Shown: positions 26,676 to 34,981 of the stretch, piece by piece
Layout of the letters: each line of letters starts with the position of its first letter
How positions within the stretch are numbered: position 1 is the stretch's first letter
Assembly: GCF_003001905.1 (NCBI RefSeq)
Contig: NZ_PVNE01000004.1
Coordinates: forward strand, 62,001-126,000
Reading direction: 5' to 3'
DNA: 64,000 nt
DNA from: Planifilum fimeticola
Lineage (GTDB): Bacteria > Bacillota > Bacilli > Thermoactinomycetales > DSM-44946
Position numbers and translations under genes: made by a program
The notes under the pieces: model-generated
The model's input: the letters and a program-made list of their open reading frames with translations, nothing else
Databases searched by the model: none
Told to the model about the DNA's origin: nothing

Positions 26676-27925
26676 GTCTGAGCTTCACCTTTCTTTAATC
26701 GTTCCTGTAGGATGAAAAGTGCATGTTTTGCCGCACGCAACTGGATCCCTTGGCGGTTTCCGCCGAGACGGAGCCGATACGCACGGGTGGGATACCCCTC
26801 TTCCGCACAACCGATATACACCAGTCCCACCGGTTTGTCCTCCGCCGGATCCGGCCCCGCCACACCGGTCACACTGACGGCCAAATCGGAACCGAAGAGC
26901 TCCCGCGCGCGCTCCGCCATGGCGAGGGCCGCTTCCATGCTGACCGCCCCGTATCGCTCGATCACCCCGGCGGGAACCCCCAGAACTCCTTTCTTCACAT
27001 CCGACGTGTAGCTGACCACGCCCCCCTTCACCGCTCCGCTGCTTCCCGGAACCGTTGTAAGCATGCGGGTGATCAGTCCGCCGGTGCAACTTTCCGCAAG
27101 ACCCAGGGTCCTTTTTTGATCGAGGAGACGCCGGATCACCAACTCCTCCAGCGATAACTCCCCTTCTCCATAACAAAAGCCGCCCACCCTCTTCATTATT
27201 TCTCTCCGGACGGGTTCCATGATCCTCTCCGCTTCATCCGCATCGCGGGCCTTGGCGGTCAAGCGCAGGGTGACCTCCGCCTCCTTTGCCAGCGGAGCGA
27301 CGGTGGGATTCCCCTGGTTTTGAATCAGATCCTTGATCCGTTCCTCCAGATGTGACTCACCGATCCCGAAAAAGCGGTAAACCCGGGAGACGATCCTCTC
27401 ATCACCGGGCAGAAGGGAAATCAGGAAAGGTTTCACTTCCTCTTCAAACATCGGAATCAACTCGCCGGGGGGCCCCGGCATCAACACGTAGGTGGTTCCC
27501 CCGTGCGTGACCGCCACGCCCGGAGCCGTCCCGTTGCGGTTTTCAAAAACCGTCCCCCCTTCAAACACCAGTCCCTGTTTATAATTTCCGGGAGGAACCG
27601 ACGTTCCGAAGCGGGCGAACAAAGCTTCCATCCGGGCGATGGAAGGGGGATGCGGCACGAGGGGCAAATTCAGAAGCTCCGCAAGGGCTTCCTTCGTCAA
27701 GTCATCCTCGGTCGGACCAAGTCCTCCGGTGATCAAAACCAGATCGGACCGGGACCCGGCCAGGCGGAGAATCTCCTTCAGCCGCTCCCGGTTGTCACCG
27801 ACGGCGGAATGATAATAAATGTTGATTCCCAGCTCGGCGCACTCGCGGGAGAGGTAGGCGGAATGGGTATCCACAATTTGACCCAGGAGCAGCTCCGTTC
27901 CAACTGCAATGATTTCGCCGCGCAT
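26672..27925 (-). CDS. cinA: CinA, competence/damage-inducible protein (NMN deamidase / ADP-ribose pyrophosphatase family)
   Basis: A 417-residue two-domain protein. The N-terminal molybdopterin-binding-like COG1058 domain shows GTELLLGQIVDTHSAYLS and ITGGLGPTEDDLT. The C-terminal CinA deamidase domain from about residue 255 shows LAESCTGGLI and VSVTGVAGPDPAEDKPVGLV. In other bacteria it recycles NMN and hydrolyses ADP-ribose. The ATG at 27925 follows AGGAGG. It is between pgsA and the helicase; in B. subtilis cinA directly precedes recA, and here the helicase and MIP18 genes lie between. Confidence 0.95.
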   Translation of the reverse strand: MRGEIIAVGTELLLGQIVDTHSAYLSRECAELGINIYYHSAVGDNRERLKEILRLAGSRSDLVLITGGLGPTEDDLTKEALAELLNLPLVPHPPSIARMEALFARFGTSVPPGNYKQGLVFEGGTVFENRNGTAPGVAVTHGGTTYVLMPGPPGELIPMFEEEVKPFLISLLPGDERIVSRVYRFFGIGESHLEERIKDLIQNQGNPTVAPLAKEAEVTLRLTAKARDADEAERIMEPVRREIMKRVGGFCYGEGELSLEELVIRRLLDQKRTLGLAESCTGGLITRMLTTVPGSSGAVKGGVVSYTSDVKKGVLGVPAGVIERYGAVSMEAALAMAERARELFGSDLAVSVTGVAGPDPAEDKPVGLVYIGCAEEGYPTRAYRLRLGGNRQGIQLRAAKHALFILQERLKKGEAQT

Positions 27926-28012
27926 ACAACCCTCCTGTTTATCCGATCTGATGACAATTCGGCCGGTTGGATCCGGAGGGTCTCGCCGCCCGGACAAAAC
28001 GGGCGGCACACC

Positions 28013-28597
28013 TCATCGATGTTTGGAAAATCGGATGACCTTCCAATTTTTGATGAAATAATCCGCACCGGACCAGACCGTGATGATCACAGCAGCCCAG
28101 GTGATGATCCCGGCAAAGGGAAAGGCGAAGGACGAGAAGGGAAAATTGTTGATCATCAGGGCGACGATGGCGACGATTTGAACGATCGTCTTCAATTTCC
28201 CCCAAGGGCTGGCGGCAATCACCTTCCCCTCGGCGGCGGCGATCATTCGCAGCCCGGTTACCGCAAACTCCCGACTGATGATGACTATCGCCACCCATGC
28301 ATCCAGTCGCTGCATCTCCACCAGCGAAATCAGCGCTGCGGAAATCAGCAACTTGTCCGCCAGGGGATCCAGCAATTTTCCCAGATTGGTCACGAGCTTC
28401 CGTTTCCGGGCGATATATCCGTCCAGCCCGTCCGTGACGGCGGCCAGGATGAAGATCAGGGCGGCGATGATCTCGCTGACGGTGATCACCCCCTGCCCGA
28501 ACTGAAACTGGCCGAGATTGAACCGGACCAGAAGGAAAAACATCACCACCGGGACGAGAAAGATGCGGGCCAGCGTGATTTTGTTGGCCAAATTCAC
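28013..28597 (-). CDS. pgsA: PgsA, CDP-diacylglycerol-glycerol-3-phosphate 3-phosphatidyltransferase
   Basis: Integral membrane enzyme that makes phosphatidylglycerol phosphate, the committed step to phosphatidylglycerol. The 194 residues hold several hydrophobic segments and the CDP-alcohol phosphotransferase motif, with D59, G60, A63, R64, G73, D77 and D81 in exact spacing. The GTG start at 28597 has GGGAGG 9 nt upstream; the preceding rimO stop is one base away (TGACGTG). It is essential in B. subtilis. Confidence 0.95.
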   Translation of the reverse strand: MNLANKITLARIFLVPVVMFFLLVRFNLGQFQFGQGVITVSEIIAALIFILAAVTDGLDGYIARKRKLVTNLGKLLDPLADKLLISAALISLVEMQRLDAWVAIVIISREFAVTGLRMIAAAEGKVIAASPWGKLKTIVQIVAIVALMINNFPFSSFAFPFAGIITWAAVIITVWSGADYFIKNWKVIRFSKHR

Positions 28598-28598
28598 G

Positions 28599-29924
28599 TC
28601 AGAGAACCTCCCCCGCGAGGTCGAATTCAAAAGAATGGGTGATCCGGGTGCGAATCACTTCACCTATGGGCAATTGTTGTCCGCGGACAAACACCTCGCC
28701 GTCAATCTCCGGGGCGTCATACTGACTGCGACCCACGTAAACGTCACTGCGCCCATCGTAGGATTCGATCAAAACCTCCAATTCCCGTCCGACATGCCGC
28801 TGATTCCGACGGCTCGAAATCTGGCGCTGCAACTCCATCAGCCGGTTGGCCCTCTCCTCCTTGACTTCCTCCGGAACATGGTCGGGCAACCGGGATGCGG
28901 GCGTTCCTTCTTCGTTGGAATAGGTGAAGACACCCAAACGGTCGAACTCCACCCGCCGGACAAAGCGGAGCAGGTTCTCAAAATCCTCCTCCGTCTCACC
29001 GGGAAATCCCACGATGATCGAAGTGCGGATCGCCACATCCGGAATGCGACCGCGAATTTTTTCGATCAGGGACAGGATATCCCGCTGCCTGCCCGGTCGG
29101 CGCATGCGCCTGAGAATGCGATCCTCGCTGTGTTGCAGGGGCATGTCGATGTATTTGCAGATTTTCGGGTTGGAAGCGATCGTCTCCAGAAGTTCATCGC
29201 TGAAAGCACCCGGATAGACATAATGAAGCCGAACCCAGCGGATCCCCTCCACTTCGGAAACGCGGTTCAAAAGGGGTGCCAGGGACGGGGAGCCATACAG
29301 ATCCACTCCGTAGTTGCTGGTGTCCTGAGCGATCAGGCTCACCTCCCGCACTCCCTCCGCAGCCAACTGCTCCACCTCGCGTACAATGCTTTCGATGCTC
29401 CGGCTGCGAAGTGCACCGCGCATCACGGGAATGCTGCAAAAAGTGCACGCGTTGTCACAGCCCTCGGCGATTTTGACATGGGCAAAATGGCGAGGAGTCA
29501 ACCGCTTTCGCGGGAGAGCCTTCTCATACGAAAAAACGGGATTGCCTACCATCACCGGCCGACGACCCGAAATGGATTGGGCAATCACCTCCGCGATCTT
29601 GTCGAAATCGCCCGTCCCCACGATTCCGTCGATCTCCGGAATCTCCCTCATCAGTTCCTCTTTATAGCGCTGTACCAGACACCCGGAGACAATCAGGCTT
29701 TTCACTTGTCCCGATTCCTTCAGCTCCGCCAAGTCCAAAATGGCGTTAATCGACTCTTCCTTCGCGGCGTCGATAAACCCGCATGTATTCACTATCACGA
29801 CGGTGGCGTCGTTCGGATCCTCCACCAGCATGTGACCTTGCCGATCAATCAGTCCCGACATGATTTCCGAATCCACGAGATTCTTCTCGCATCCCAACGT
29901 GACAATCGCAACTTTTTCCGGCAT
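28599..29924 (-). CDS. rimO: RimO, ribosomal protein S12 methylthiotransferase
   Basis: Radical-SAM enzyme that adds a methylthio group to an aspartate of ribosomal protein S12. The 441-residue protein has N-terminal cluster cysteines C12, C48 and C82 (LGCEKNLVDSE, NTCGFIDAAK, SGCLVQRY), the radical-SAM motif GCDNACTFC (C156, C160, C163), and a C-terminal TRAM domain. The N-terminal pattern (LGCEKNLVDSE) separates it from MiaB and MtaB. B. subtilis lacks this gene. It starts the rimO-pgsA-cinA-helicase operon, with a TTGACA promoter overlapping a hairpin. Confidence 0.93.
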   Translation of the reverse strand: MPEKVAIVTLGCEKNLVDSEIMSGLIDRQGHMLVEDPNDATVVIVNTCGFIDAAKEESINAILDLAELKESGQVKSLIVSGCLVQRYKEELMREIPEIDGIVGTGDFDKIAEVIAQSISGRRPVMVGNPVFSYEKALPRKRLTPRHFAHVKIAEGCDNACTFCSIPVMRGALRSRSIESIVREVEQLAAEGVREVSLIAQDTSNYGVDLYGSPSLAPLLNRVSEVEGIRWVRLHYVYPGAFSDELLETIASNPKICKYIDMPLQHSEDRILRRMRRPGRQRDILSLIEKIRGRIPDVAIRTSIIVGFPGETEEDFENLLRFVRRVEFDRLGVFTYSNEEGTPASRLPDHVPEEVKEERANRLMELQRQISSRRNQRHVGRELEVLIESYDGRSDVYVGRSQYDAPEIDGEVFVRGQQLPIGEVIRTRITHSFEFDLAGEVL

Positions 29925-29940
29925 CGCATTTCCTCCAAAA

Positions 29941-30000
29941 AATGGGCACCATCTCTGACATTCTTCCGTAAGTATATACGATGCCCATTCAGCATGTCAA
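29941..30000 (-). promoter_or_regulatory. rimO operon promoter nested in a hairpin / terminator-like repeat
   Basis: Minus strand TTGACA (30000-29995), 18 bases, TATACT (29976-29971). The 8-base arms AATGGGCA / TGCCCATT at 29989-29982 and 29948-29941 enclose the -10 and are followed by TTTTTT. Upstream transcripts could thus end here while a new transcript begins for rimO. Confidence 0.65.
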
Positions 30001-30015
30001 AAAGCGAAATGACTT

Positions 30016-30912
30016 CTACGAATCCTTGTCCGCCTTCTCATCGGTCTTGTCGTCCAGCCGGAACTGATATGTCTGGGGATCTTTCTGCCCTTCCGTGTCC
30101 ACCAAATACCCGTTTACCCGCAGTTCAATCTTGTCCGGCTTGCCCAGATGAAGGGAAATCCATTCGGAGTGGGTGAAGGTTTCCGTTTGTCCCGCCTTGA
30201 TATACCCGTCCTTCATCACCGAAGCGGTCGGCCCCCCTCCCCGTGCGCGGAACCAGCTTTCGGCCGAAGCTTTGATGGTGACCACCACCTTGTCCGCATG
30301 GCCGATCGCGTATTCATCGCCGTGCTTGTTCGATTCCGACGTCTTCACCAGGCGGACAGACACCTCGTTCCCGTCCCCGGACAGGGAAGCCGCTTGGGGT
30401 GAACCCCGTTCCTCTGACGGGGGTCCCTCTTCCCGCACCTCCGATGTCTCCGGGGAAGCCGACTCATCGCCTTCCGGACCGCTCCCGAAGACATCGACAA
30501 AATAAAGCGTGGACGCAACGCCCAATATGAGAACCAGCGATAAAGCGCCGATCAATAATTGCTTTGAAGAAAAAACCTCCGGCAGTGCCGTTTTCCAGTC
30601 CTTCCTCCGACCCCTCCTCGCCGCGTATCGCTCCTTGCGGCTCGGAAGGGAGCGCTTGGGAGCCTCCACGGTAGCGGAGTGCTTCAATTTCCCCTCGTAA
30701 TCGCGCAAAATCGGCGCCGGCGAAACCCCTAAACACTGCGCATAAGTGCGAATAATCGCCCGGGCATAGGAATGTCCGGGCAACGCGGAATAATTCCCCT
30801 CTTCGATCGCCTTCAAATAATGTGACTGCACACGCGTCCTTCTCTCGACATCCTCCAAGCTGAGACCGGCCGCTTCCCGCGCCCGCCTCAGCTCTTCCGC
30901 GGGATTGGACAT
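30016..30912 (-). CDS. RodZ-like protein, copy 1 (HTH + transmembrane + DUF4115)
   Basis: A 298-residue bitopic membrane protein. The N-terminal HTH_25 domain (residues 5-70, LRRAREAAGLSLEDVERRTR then YLKAIEEGNYSALPG) is followed by a basic linker, one membrane span at about 118-138, a low-complexity outside linker, and a DUF4115 beta domain (VVVTIKASAESWFRARG, IELRVNGYLVD). RodZ links MreB to the cell-wall elongation machinery. The length matches B. subtilis YmfM (RodZ) and the position before pgsA fits, so this copy is the best orthologue candidate. The ATG follows GGGAGGTG. Confidence 0.85.
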   Translation of the reverse strand: MSNPAEELRRAREAAGLSLEDVERRTRVQSHYLKAIEEGNYSALPGHSYARAIIRTYAQCLGVSPAPILRDYEGKLKHSATVEAPKRSLPSRKERYAARRGRRKDWKTALPEVFSSKQLLIGALSLVLILGVASTLYFVDVFGSGPEGDESASPETSEVREEGPPSEERGSPQAASLSGDGNEVSVRLVKTSESNKHGDEYAIGHADKVVVTIKASAESWFRARGGGPTASVMKDGYIKAGQTETFTHSEWISLHLGKPDKIELRVNGYLVDTEGQKDPQTYQFRLDDKTDEKADKDS

Positions 30913-30929
30913 GGACTGACACCTCCCGA

Positions 30930-31029
30930 CCTTGCGTCCCGGTCCTCACCGCAAGGCCCATGGGCCTGAAAAGCTTTTGGGGCAGGGAACCCGGCGAAAC
31001 TTCGTGGAAAGGGATGCTGACCCTGCCCC
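30930..31029 (-). other. Hairpin-rich intercistronic region between RodZ-like copies 2 and 1
   Basis: Three inverted repeats within about 100 bases: GGGGCAGGG / CCCTGCCCC at 30979-30987 and 31021-31029; a perfect 12-base palindrome GGCCCATGGGCC (30955-30966); and CCTTGCG / CGCAAGG at 30930-30956. None has a T-tract. The last lies just before the ribosome binding site of copy 1. Confidence 0.45.
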
Positions 31030-31044
31030 TGATCCGCCGATTCT

Positions 31045-32418
31045 TCACTCGGTCCGTTCAATGCGGACCATCTTGGAAGAATCGATGGACTGACCGTTCA
31101 CCTTGATTTGTTTAACCGCATGCGGAGCCCCGAATTCAATGTACAAATTGGAGGACCCGTCCGCCGGGTGTGTGTATTTATAGGTCTCGTTATTCCTAAG
31201 GGTCACATCCTTCAGATATTTCCCTGATTCTGCCTGTTCGCGGATTTGCACCCAACAGACATCGCTCGCCGGTCCGATTTCCAGCGACAGCTCCCCCGTT
31301 GCGGCAATTTGATAATGAGCGACTCCGCCGCTGTTATCCACCAGCGTCACCTCAGCCTCTTCCCCTCTGTCTTCGGAGACATCGTTGTCCTGAGCCGACA
31401 GCGGCTCATCGGCGTTCACTCCCCCCGACTCGCTTTGTTGCTGCGCTTTCGGGGAGGGCGTCTCCGCGGGAGGATCATCCTTCAGGAGTGAAAATGCTCC
31501 CCAGGCCGCGGCGGGAATAAACAGGGCAATCCCCGCGACAATGCCAATCCGGCGAATTTTTCGGCTGGATGATCCTTCATCGGCTCTCTCCGAGCGGCGG
31601 GAACGGGCGGAAAGCTCCACCGGATAATGATACCGGGATTCCCGTTCCTCATCGCGCGGATCGGTGTCTCCCGAAACGAAACCGGCTCCCGGGTTGGTCC
31701 TTTGCGACAGCGACTCCAAACGCATGGTCCGCTCTGGAGATCCTTGCGCATCCTCCCATCCCCGTTCTTCACCGGACCCATCCGACTCCCTGCGGGATGA
31801 AAGGCGGGAGAGCTTCGACGTGAAGCGGGAGTGATCCTGTACCGCCCTCTGCCGTCCCGTGTTCCGGCTTTTTATCGGATCCCCGGAAGCCTGATCCGCG
31901 TCAGAAAGATGTTCCCTCCGGGAGGGAATTCCGTAGGGATCCGTGTCTCCCGAGGAAAAACCGGTTCCCAGGTTCGGGTTAGTCCTTTGCGAGAGCGATT
32001 CCATGCGCGTGGTGCGCTGCATATAGCTTCGACTTCCCTGCCTCCCCCCCTCTTCGTTGAAAGAATCGGCAGACTCCTCCCAGGGAGAGACGCGGGGATA
32101 TGTCGACGTAAAGCGGGAACGATCCTGTACCGTCTTCTGCCGATCCGTGTTCCTCTTCTTCGACGCATCTTGAGATCCGGACTCGCCCGGAATGGGATGA
32201 TATTTTTTCAGCAGATGATGCGGCTCAATGCCGACACACTTGGCATACGCCCGGATGCAGGTGCGTACAAAATAGGGGCTGGGCAATTTGTCAAACTCCC
32301 CGTTTTCAAGGGCGATCAGATATCCGGATTCTATGCGGGTTTGATCCCGAATATCCTGTATGGAAAGACCCAGTGATTCCCTTGCTTCTTTCAGCCGGAG
32401 ACCGATCTCGAGAGACAC
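31045..32418 (-). CDS. RodZ-like protein, copy 2, with internal tandem duplication
   Basis: A 457-residue protein with the same plan: HTH (LEIGLRLKEARESLGLSIQD and DQTRIESGYLIALENGEFDK), a long hydrophilic linker, a membrane span at about residues 290-307 (IGIVAGIALFIPAAAWGAF), and a C-terminal DUF4115-like beta domain (LSLEIGPASDVCWVQIRE, IKVNGQSIDSS). The linker holds a duplicated block of about 80 residues. The GTG start at 32418 has GGGAGGTG 6 nt upstream. It has its own TTGACA promoter following the terminator of copy 3. Confidence 0.8.
   Translation of the reverse strand: MSLEIGLRLKEARESLGLSIQDIRDQTRIESGYLIALENGEFDKLPSPYFVRTCIRAYAKCVGIEPHHLLKKYHPIPGESGSQDASKKRNTDRQKTVQDRSRFTSTYPRVSPWEESADSFNEEGGRQGSRSYMQRTTRMESLSQRTNPNLGTGFSSGDTDPYGIPSRREHLSDADQASGDPIKSRNTGRQRAVQDHSRFTSKLSRLSSRRESDGSGEERGWEDAQGSPERTMRLESLSQRTNPGAGFVSGDTDPRDEERESRYHYPVELSARSRRSERADEGSSSRKIRRIGIVAGIALFIPAAAWGAFSLLKDDPPAETPSPKAQQQSESGGVNADEPLSAQDNDVSEDRGEEAEVTLVDNSGGVAHYQIAATGELSLEIGPASDVCWVQIREQAESGKYLKDVTLRNNETYKYTHPADGSSNLYIEFGAPHAVKQIKVNGQSIDSSKMVRIERTE
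31651..31884 (-). repeat. Duplicated linker block in RodZ-like copy 2, second unit
   Basis: Encodes SRNTGRQRAVQDHSRFTS ... MRLESLSQRTNP ... GDTDPRD. It is a diverged direct repeat of the block at 31930-32178, offset by about 95 codons. Confidence 0.7.
31930..32178 (-). repeat. Duplicated linker block in RodZ-like copy 2, first unit
   Basis: Encodes KRNTDRQKTVQDRSRFTS ... RMESLSQRTNP ... GDTDPYG. About half of the residues are identical to the second unit at 31651-31884, with some small length differences. Confidence 0.7.
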
Positions 32419-32476
32419 CCGGCACACCTCCCATAGATTAAGCCACCCATCAAACAAGTCGTCTCTTTCCTGTTTG

Positions 32477-32506
32477 AGTATAACCTGCTGCGCTCATCAA
32501 TGTCAA
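32477..32506 (-). promoter_or_regulatory. Promoter for RodZ-like copy 2
   Basis: Minus strand -35 TTGACA (32506-32501), 18-base spacer, -10 TATACT (32482-32477), about 60 bases before the GTG start. It immediately follows the terminator of copy 3. Confidence 0.7.
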
Positions 32507-32529
32507 AAAGCTCCCACGGATCGGGAGCT
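32507..32529 (-). terminator. Intrinsic terminator after RodZ-like copy 3
   Basis: Seven-base arms AGCTCCC / GGGAGCT with a 7-base loop, abutting the copy 3 stop, then TTTTGACA on the minus strand; the T-run also supplies the -35 of the next promoter. Confidence 0.7.
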
Positions 32530-33755
32530 CATTTCACCAAACGGATGTGAACCACTTTTTGTTTCTTATACTCGCCCACATTTTTGCCGTTCACCGAGAT
32601 TTTCACGCTCTTCGAGGGTTTCAGCTCGACCCACAAATCTTCTTTATCGGACTCGTAAGCGAAGGGAGCGGAACCGGATTTCAGGGTGACCTCCTCCAAC
32701 TTCTTGCCCACTTCCTGCTCGCGTATCTCGATCCGACATTCGCTCTCCGCATCGATCTTCAGCTCAATCTTGTCCGCCTGGGTCAGCTCAAAGTGGTCAG
32801 GGCCGCTCTTGCTGGTTTCAGTCGGATAAACGATGGGCTCCTTCTTGTCCGTCCCCGAACCGTCGGCCGAAACCTCGGTGCGATCCCCGGCGTTGATGGG
32901 TTGCTTGTCTTCTCCCCAGATCAGAATGCCGACGGCAAGGGCTGCCGGTATCAGGAGAACCGTGCCGGCGATGAGGAAACGGTTGTACCATTTGCCGAAG
33001 GTTCCTTCCTTTTCCTTTGACGCCGATTTTCGGCGGCGGGAAAGGTGAGAAACCAATTCAGCTTCCCCGCTCCTTTCCTCCACCACCATGGGTAGGGCGC
33101 GCCCGTCCCCCGGATCGGCCGAACGCATCGGATACTCGAGCTCACCGCGCGGCTGCACGTCCTGCGACATCGAAAGGCTTCTCAAGGGCCTTGTCGAATA
33201 CGAGGAATGGGAATGGGGCAGGGCAGGATCCGCGGAAAAGGATCCGGCCCCAGGGGGACTTTCCCGGGATACCTCCTCCCATTCCTGCGATTGGCCGTTC
33301 GGATAGGCTGTCGACCGGTAAGGAATGTTGTCCGATCGCTCCGGCCCATAGGAAGAGGACTCCCTTTCCCACGCTCTCCCCTTTCCCGTCCAGGAAGGGG
33401 GTTCCCGATCCTCCCTCTCCGGCAAGGGCCATTGGCGAGAACCTCCCTCCTCCCGAACCGGTGGCCGTCTCGTCCCCCGCTCCCATCCGCGGGAGAAGGG
33501 GCGTTCAAAGTTCCCCTGTTCCGACGTTTGTTCCCGATATTCCCGCAAAACGGCCGATGCATCCAACCCGAGGAAATGGGCATAAGTGCGCAGGTAGGAG
33601 CGGGCATAAAACGGGCTGGGAAGCGCATCAAATTGTCCCTGCTCCATCGCCATTACATACGCTTTTTTGATACGGATGCGATCCGCCACCTCATCCACGG
33701 TCAGGCCTCGGGCCTCCCTGGCCCGTCTGAGCCGGTAACCGATATCCTCCGACAC
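32529..33755 (-). CDS. RodZ-like protein, copy 3
   Basis: A 408-residue protein with an N-terminal HTH (YRLRRAREARGLTVDEVADR, YVMAMEQGQFDALPS), a long Ser/Arg/Glu/Pro-rich linker, a membrane span at about 260-281 (FLIAGTVLLIPAALAVGILI), and a C-terminal beta domain (IELKIDAESECRIEIRE, VKISVNGKNVGEYKK). The GTG start at 33755 is 6 nt after GGGAGGTG. It shares the layout but little linker sequence with its neighbours, so the copies are old and diverged. It is 36 bases downstream of copy 4 and probably on the same transcript. Confidence 0.8.
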   Translation of the reverse strand: MSEDIGYRLRRAREARGLTVDEVADRIRIKKAYVMAMEQGQFDALPSPFYARSYLRTYAHFLGLDASAVLREYREQTSEQGNFERPFSRGWERGTRRPPVREEGGSRQWPLPEREDREPPSWTGKGRAWERESSSYGPERSDNIPYRSTAYPNGQSQEWEEVSRESPPGAGSFSADPALPHSHSSYSTRPLRSLSMSQDVQPRGELEYPMRSADPGDGRALPMVVEERSGEAELVSHLSRRRKSASKEKEGTFGKWYNRFLIAGTVLLIPAALAVGILIWGEDKQPINAGDRTEVSADGSGTDKKEPIVYPTETSKSGPDHFELTQADKIELKIDAESECRIEIREQEVGKKLEEVTLKSGSAPFAYESDKEDLWVELKPSKSVKISVNGKNVGEYKKQKVVHIRLVK

Positions 33756-33791
33756 CCAGCCCACCTCCCGAAACGCTGTTTCATCCGATGA

Positions 33792-34943
33792 TTACTTTTT
33801 CAATTGAATGCGATAACTTTTCGCCACATCCTGTGCGGTCGTATCGACCTCCACGCCGTTCACCCGAATCTGCACCGCGGAAGGAACCGTCAACCGGAAC
33901 CACAAAAATTTGTCCTTTTTAACGGTCCGGGCATCTCCCAGTTTCATCGTGTAGGTTTCTTCCGGCTCATTGGGATTTTCCCCGTAGAGGAAAACGCTCT
34001 CCCCCTGGGTCGCTTTGATCTCGAGGACAATCTCGTCCGCTTTGCTCAGCTCGAACAGATCGCCGGAAAACCCGGAATCCACTTCCTTAAGTACCAGCTC
34101 AGGTGTGTTTGTCTGCTGCGCGGAAGCCGTGCCGTTGCCGGTCTCCCCGGTCCCACCGGGTTGTTGCGCCTCGGGAGGATTGGAGGGAGTGTCCATCTGC
34201 GTCCAATACCAAGCCGCAGAACCCAAGAGGAGGACGCCGACGGCGGCGGCACCTATCCACATTCCTCCCCGTTTCTTCCCTTGGGACTCCTGCGGAGAAA
34301 CCGGAGGTCTGTTGTTGTATGAAGGTCTTGGCTGCGGAAGAGCTTGTCCCTCCGCTTTGACAATCGGATGCGCTCCGCTGCGGAAACGTCCGGTTTGCTG
34401 GGAGACGGCGGAGGGCCGGGAAGAGACGGGAGGACGCGTCTCCTCGCGCACTGCCCGTTCCCGTCCGGTGACCGCATCCATCTGCACCGTTTGAAAGCGC
34501 CCGGTGTTCTGAGATGGACGGAACGAAACCGTGTGTTGGGACGGGCCGGCGGGGCCCGCGTGCTGACTTGGGCGCTCAGAAGCGGCCGCCCCTTGCGGGC
34601 TCGGCCCGGGAGCCCTCATGGGAGAAGCGGCTCGAAAACGACCGGTGTTGCTCCGATACCCGGCACCTTGAGCAGGACGAGCTCTGCGAAACCGCGCTGC
34701 CGAATCCGCTCCACCCTGATTGAGACGTTCGTAGCGGTCCAGAAGGGATTGAGGATCCATCCCCAGACATCGCGCATAGGTGCGCAGAAACGCGCGCACG
34801 TAAAAGGGGCTCGGCAGCGAATCAAACCGATCGTTTTCCAGAGCATGCAGGTACTCCGCATGGATCTTCGTCTGCTGCTGCACATCCTCCAACGACAATC
34901 CCATCGCTTCTCGCGCCCGCCTCAATTGAGTTCCGATCTCCAT
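33792..34943 (-). CDS. RodZ-like protein, copy 4
   Basis: A 383-residue protein with an N-terminal HTH (IGTQLRRAREAMGLSLEDVQ, YLHALENDRFDSLPSPFYVR), and a Pro/Gln/Ser-rich linker with three TGRF motifs (SNTGRFRAA, QNTGRFQTV, QQTGRFRSG). A membrane span lies at about 228-248 (MWIGAAAVGVLLLGSAAWYW), followed by a C-terminal DUF4115-like domain (IVLEIKATQGESVFLYGE, VQIRVNGVEVD). The ATG at 34943 is 8 nt after AGGAG. It follows ymfK by 38 bases, the place where B. subtilis has its only rodZ homologue. Confidence 0.8.
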   Translation of the reverse strand: MEIGTQLRRAREAMGLSLEDVQQQTKIHAEYLHALENDRFDSLPSPFYVRAFLRTYARCLGMDPQSLLDRYERLNQGGADSAARFRRARPAQGAGYRSNTGRFRAASPMRAPGPSPQGAAASERPSQHAGPAGPSQHTVSFRPSQNTGRFQTVQMDAVTGRERAVREETRPPVSSRPSAVSQQTGRFRSGAHPIVKAEGQALPQPRPSYNNRPPVSPQESQGKKRGGMWIGAAAVGVLLLGSAAWYWTQMDTPSNPPEAQQPGGTGETGNGTASAQQTNTPELVLKEVDSGFSGDLFELSKADEIVLEIKATQGESVFLYGENPNEPEETYTMKLGDARTVKKDKFLWFRLTVPSAVQIRVNGVEVDTTAQDVAKSYRIQLKK

Positions 34944-34981
34944 AATTCCCACTCCTCGTCTCTCCCCGATTTTAACCAGCG

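Noticed and set aside
30955-30966. GGCCCATGGGCC palindrome as a restriction or attachment site
   Set aside because: No phage, integrase or repeat partner nearby; more likely part of the intercistronic hairpins.
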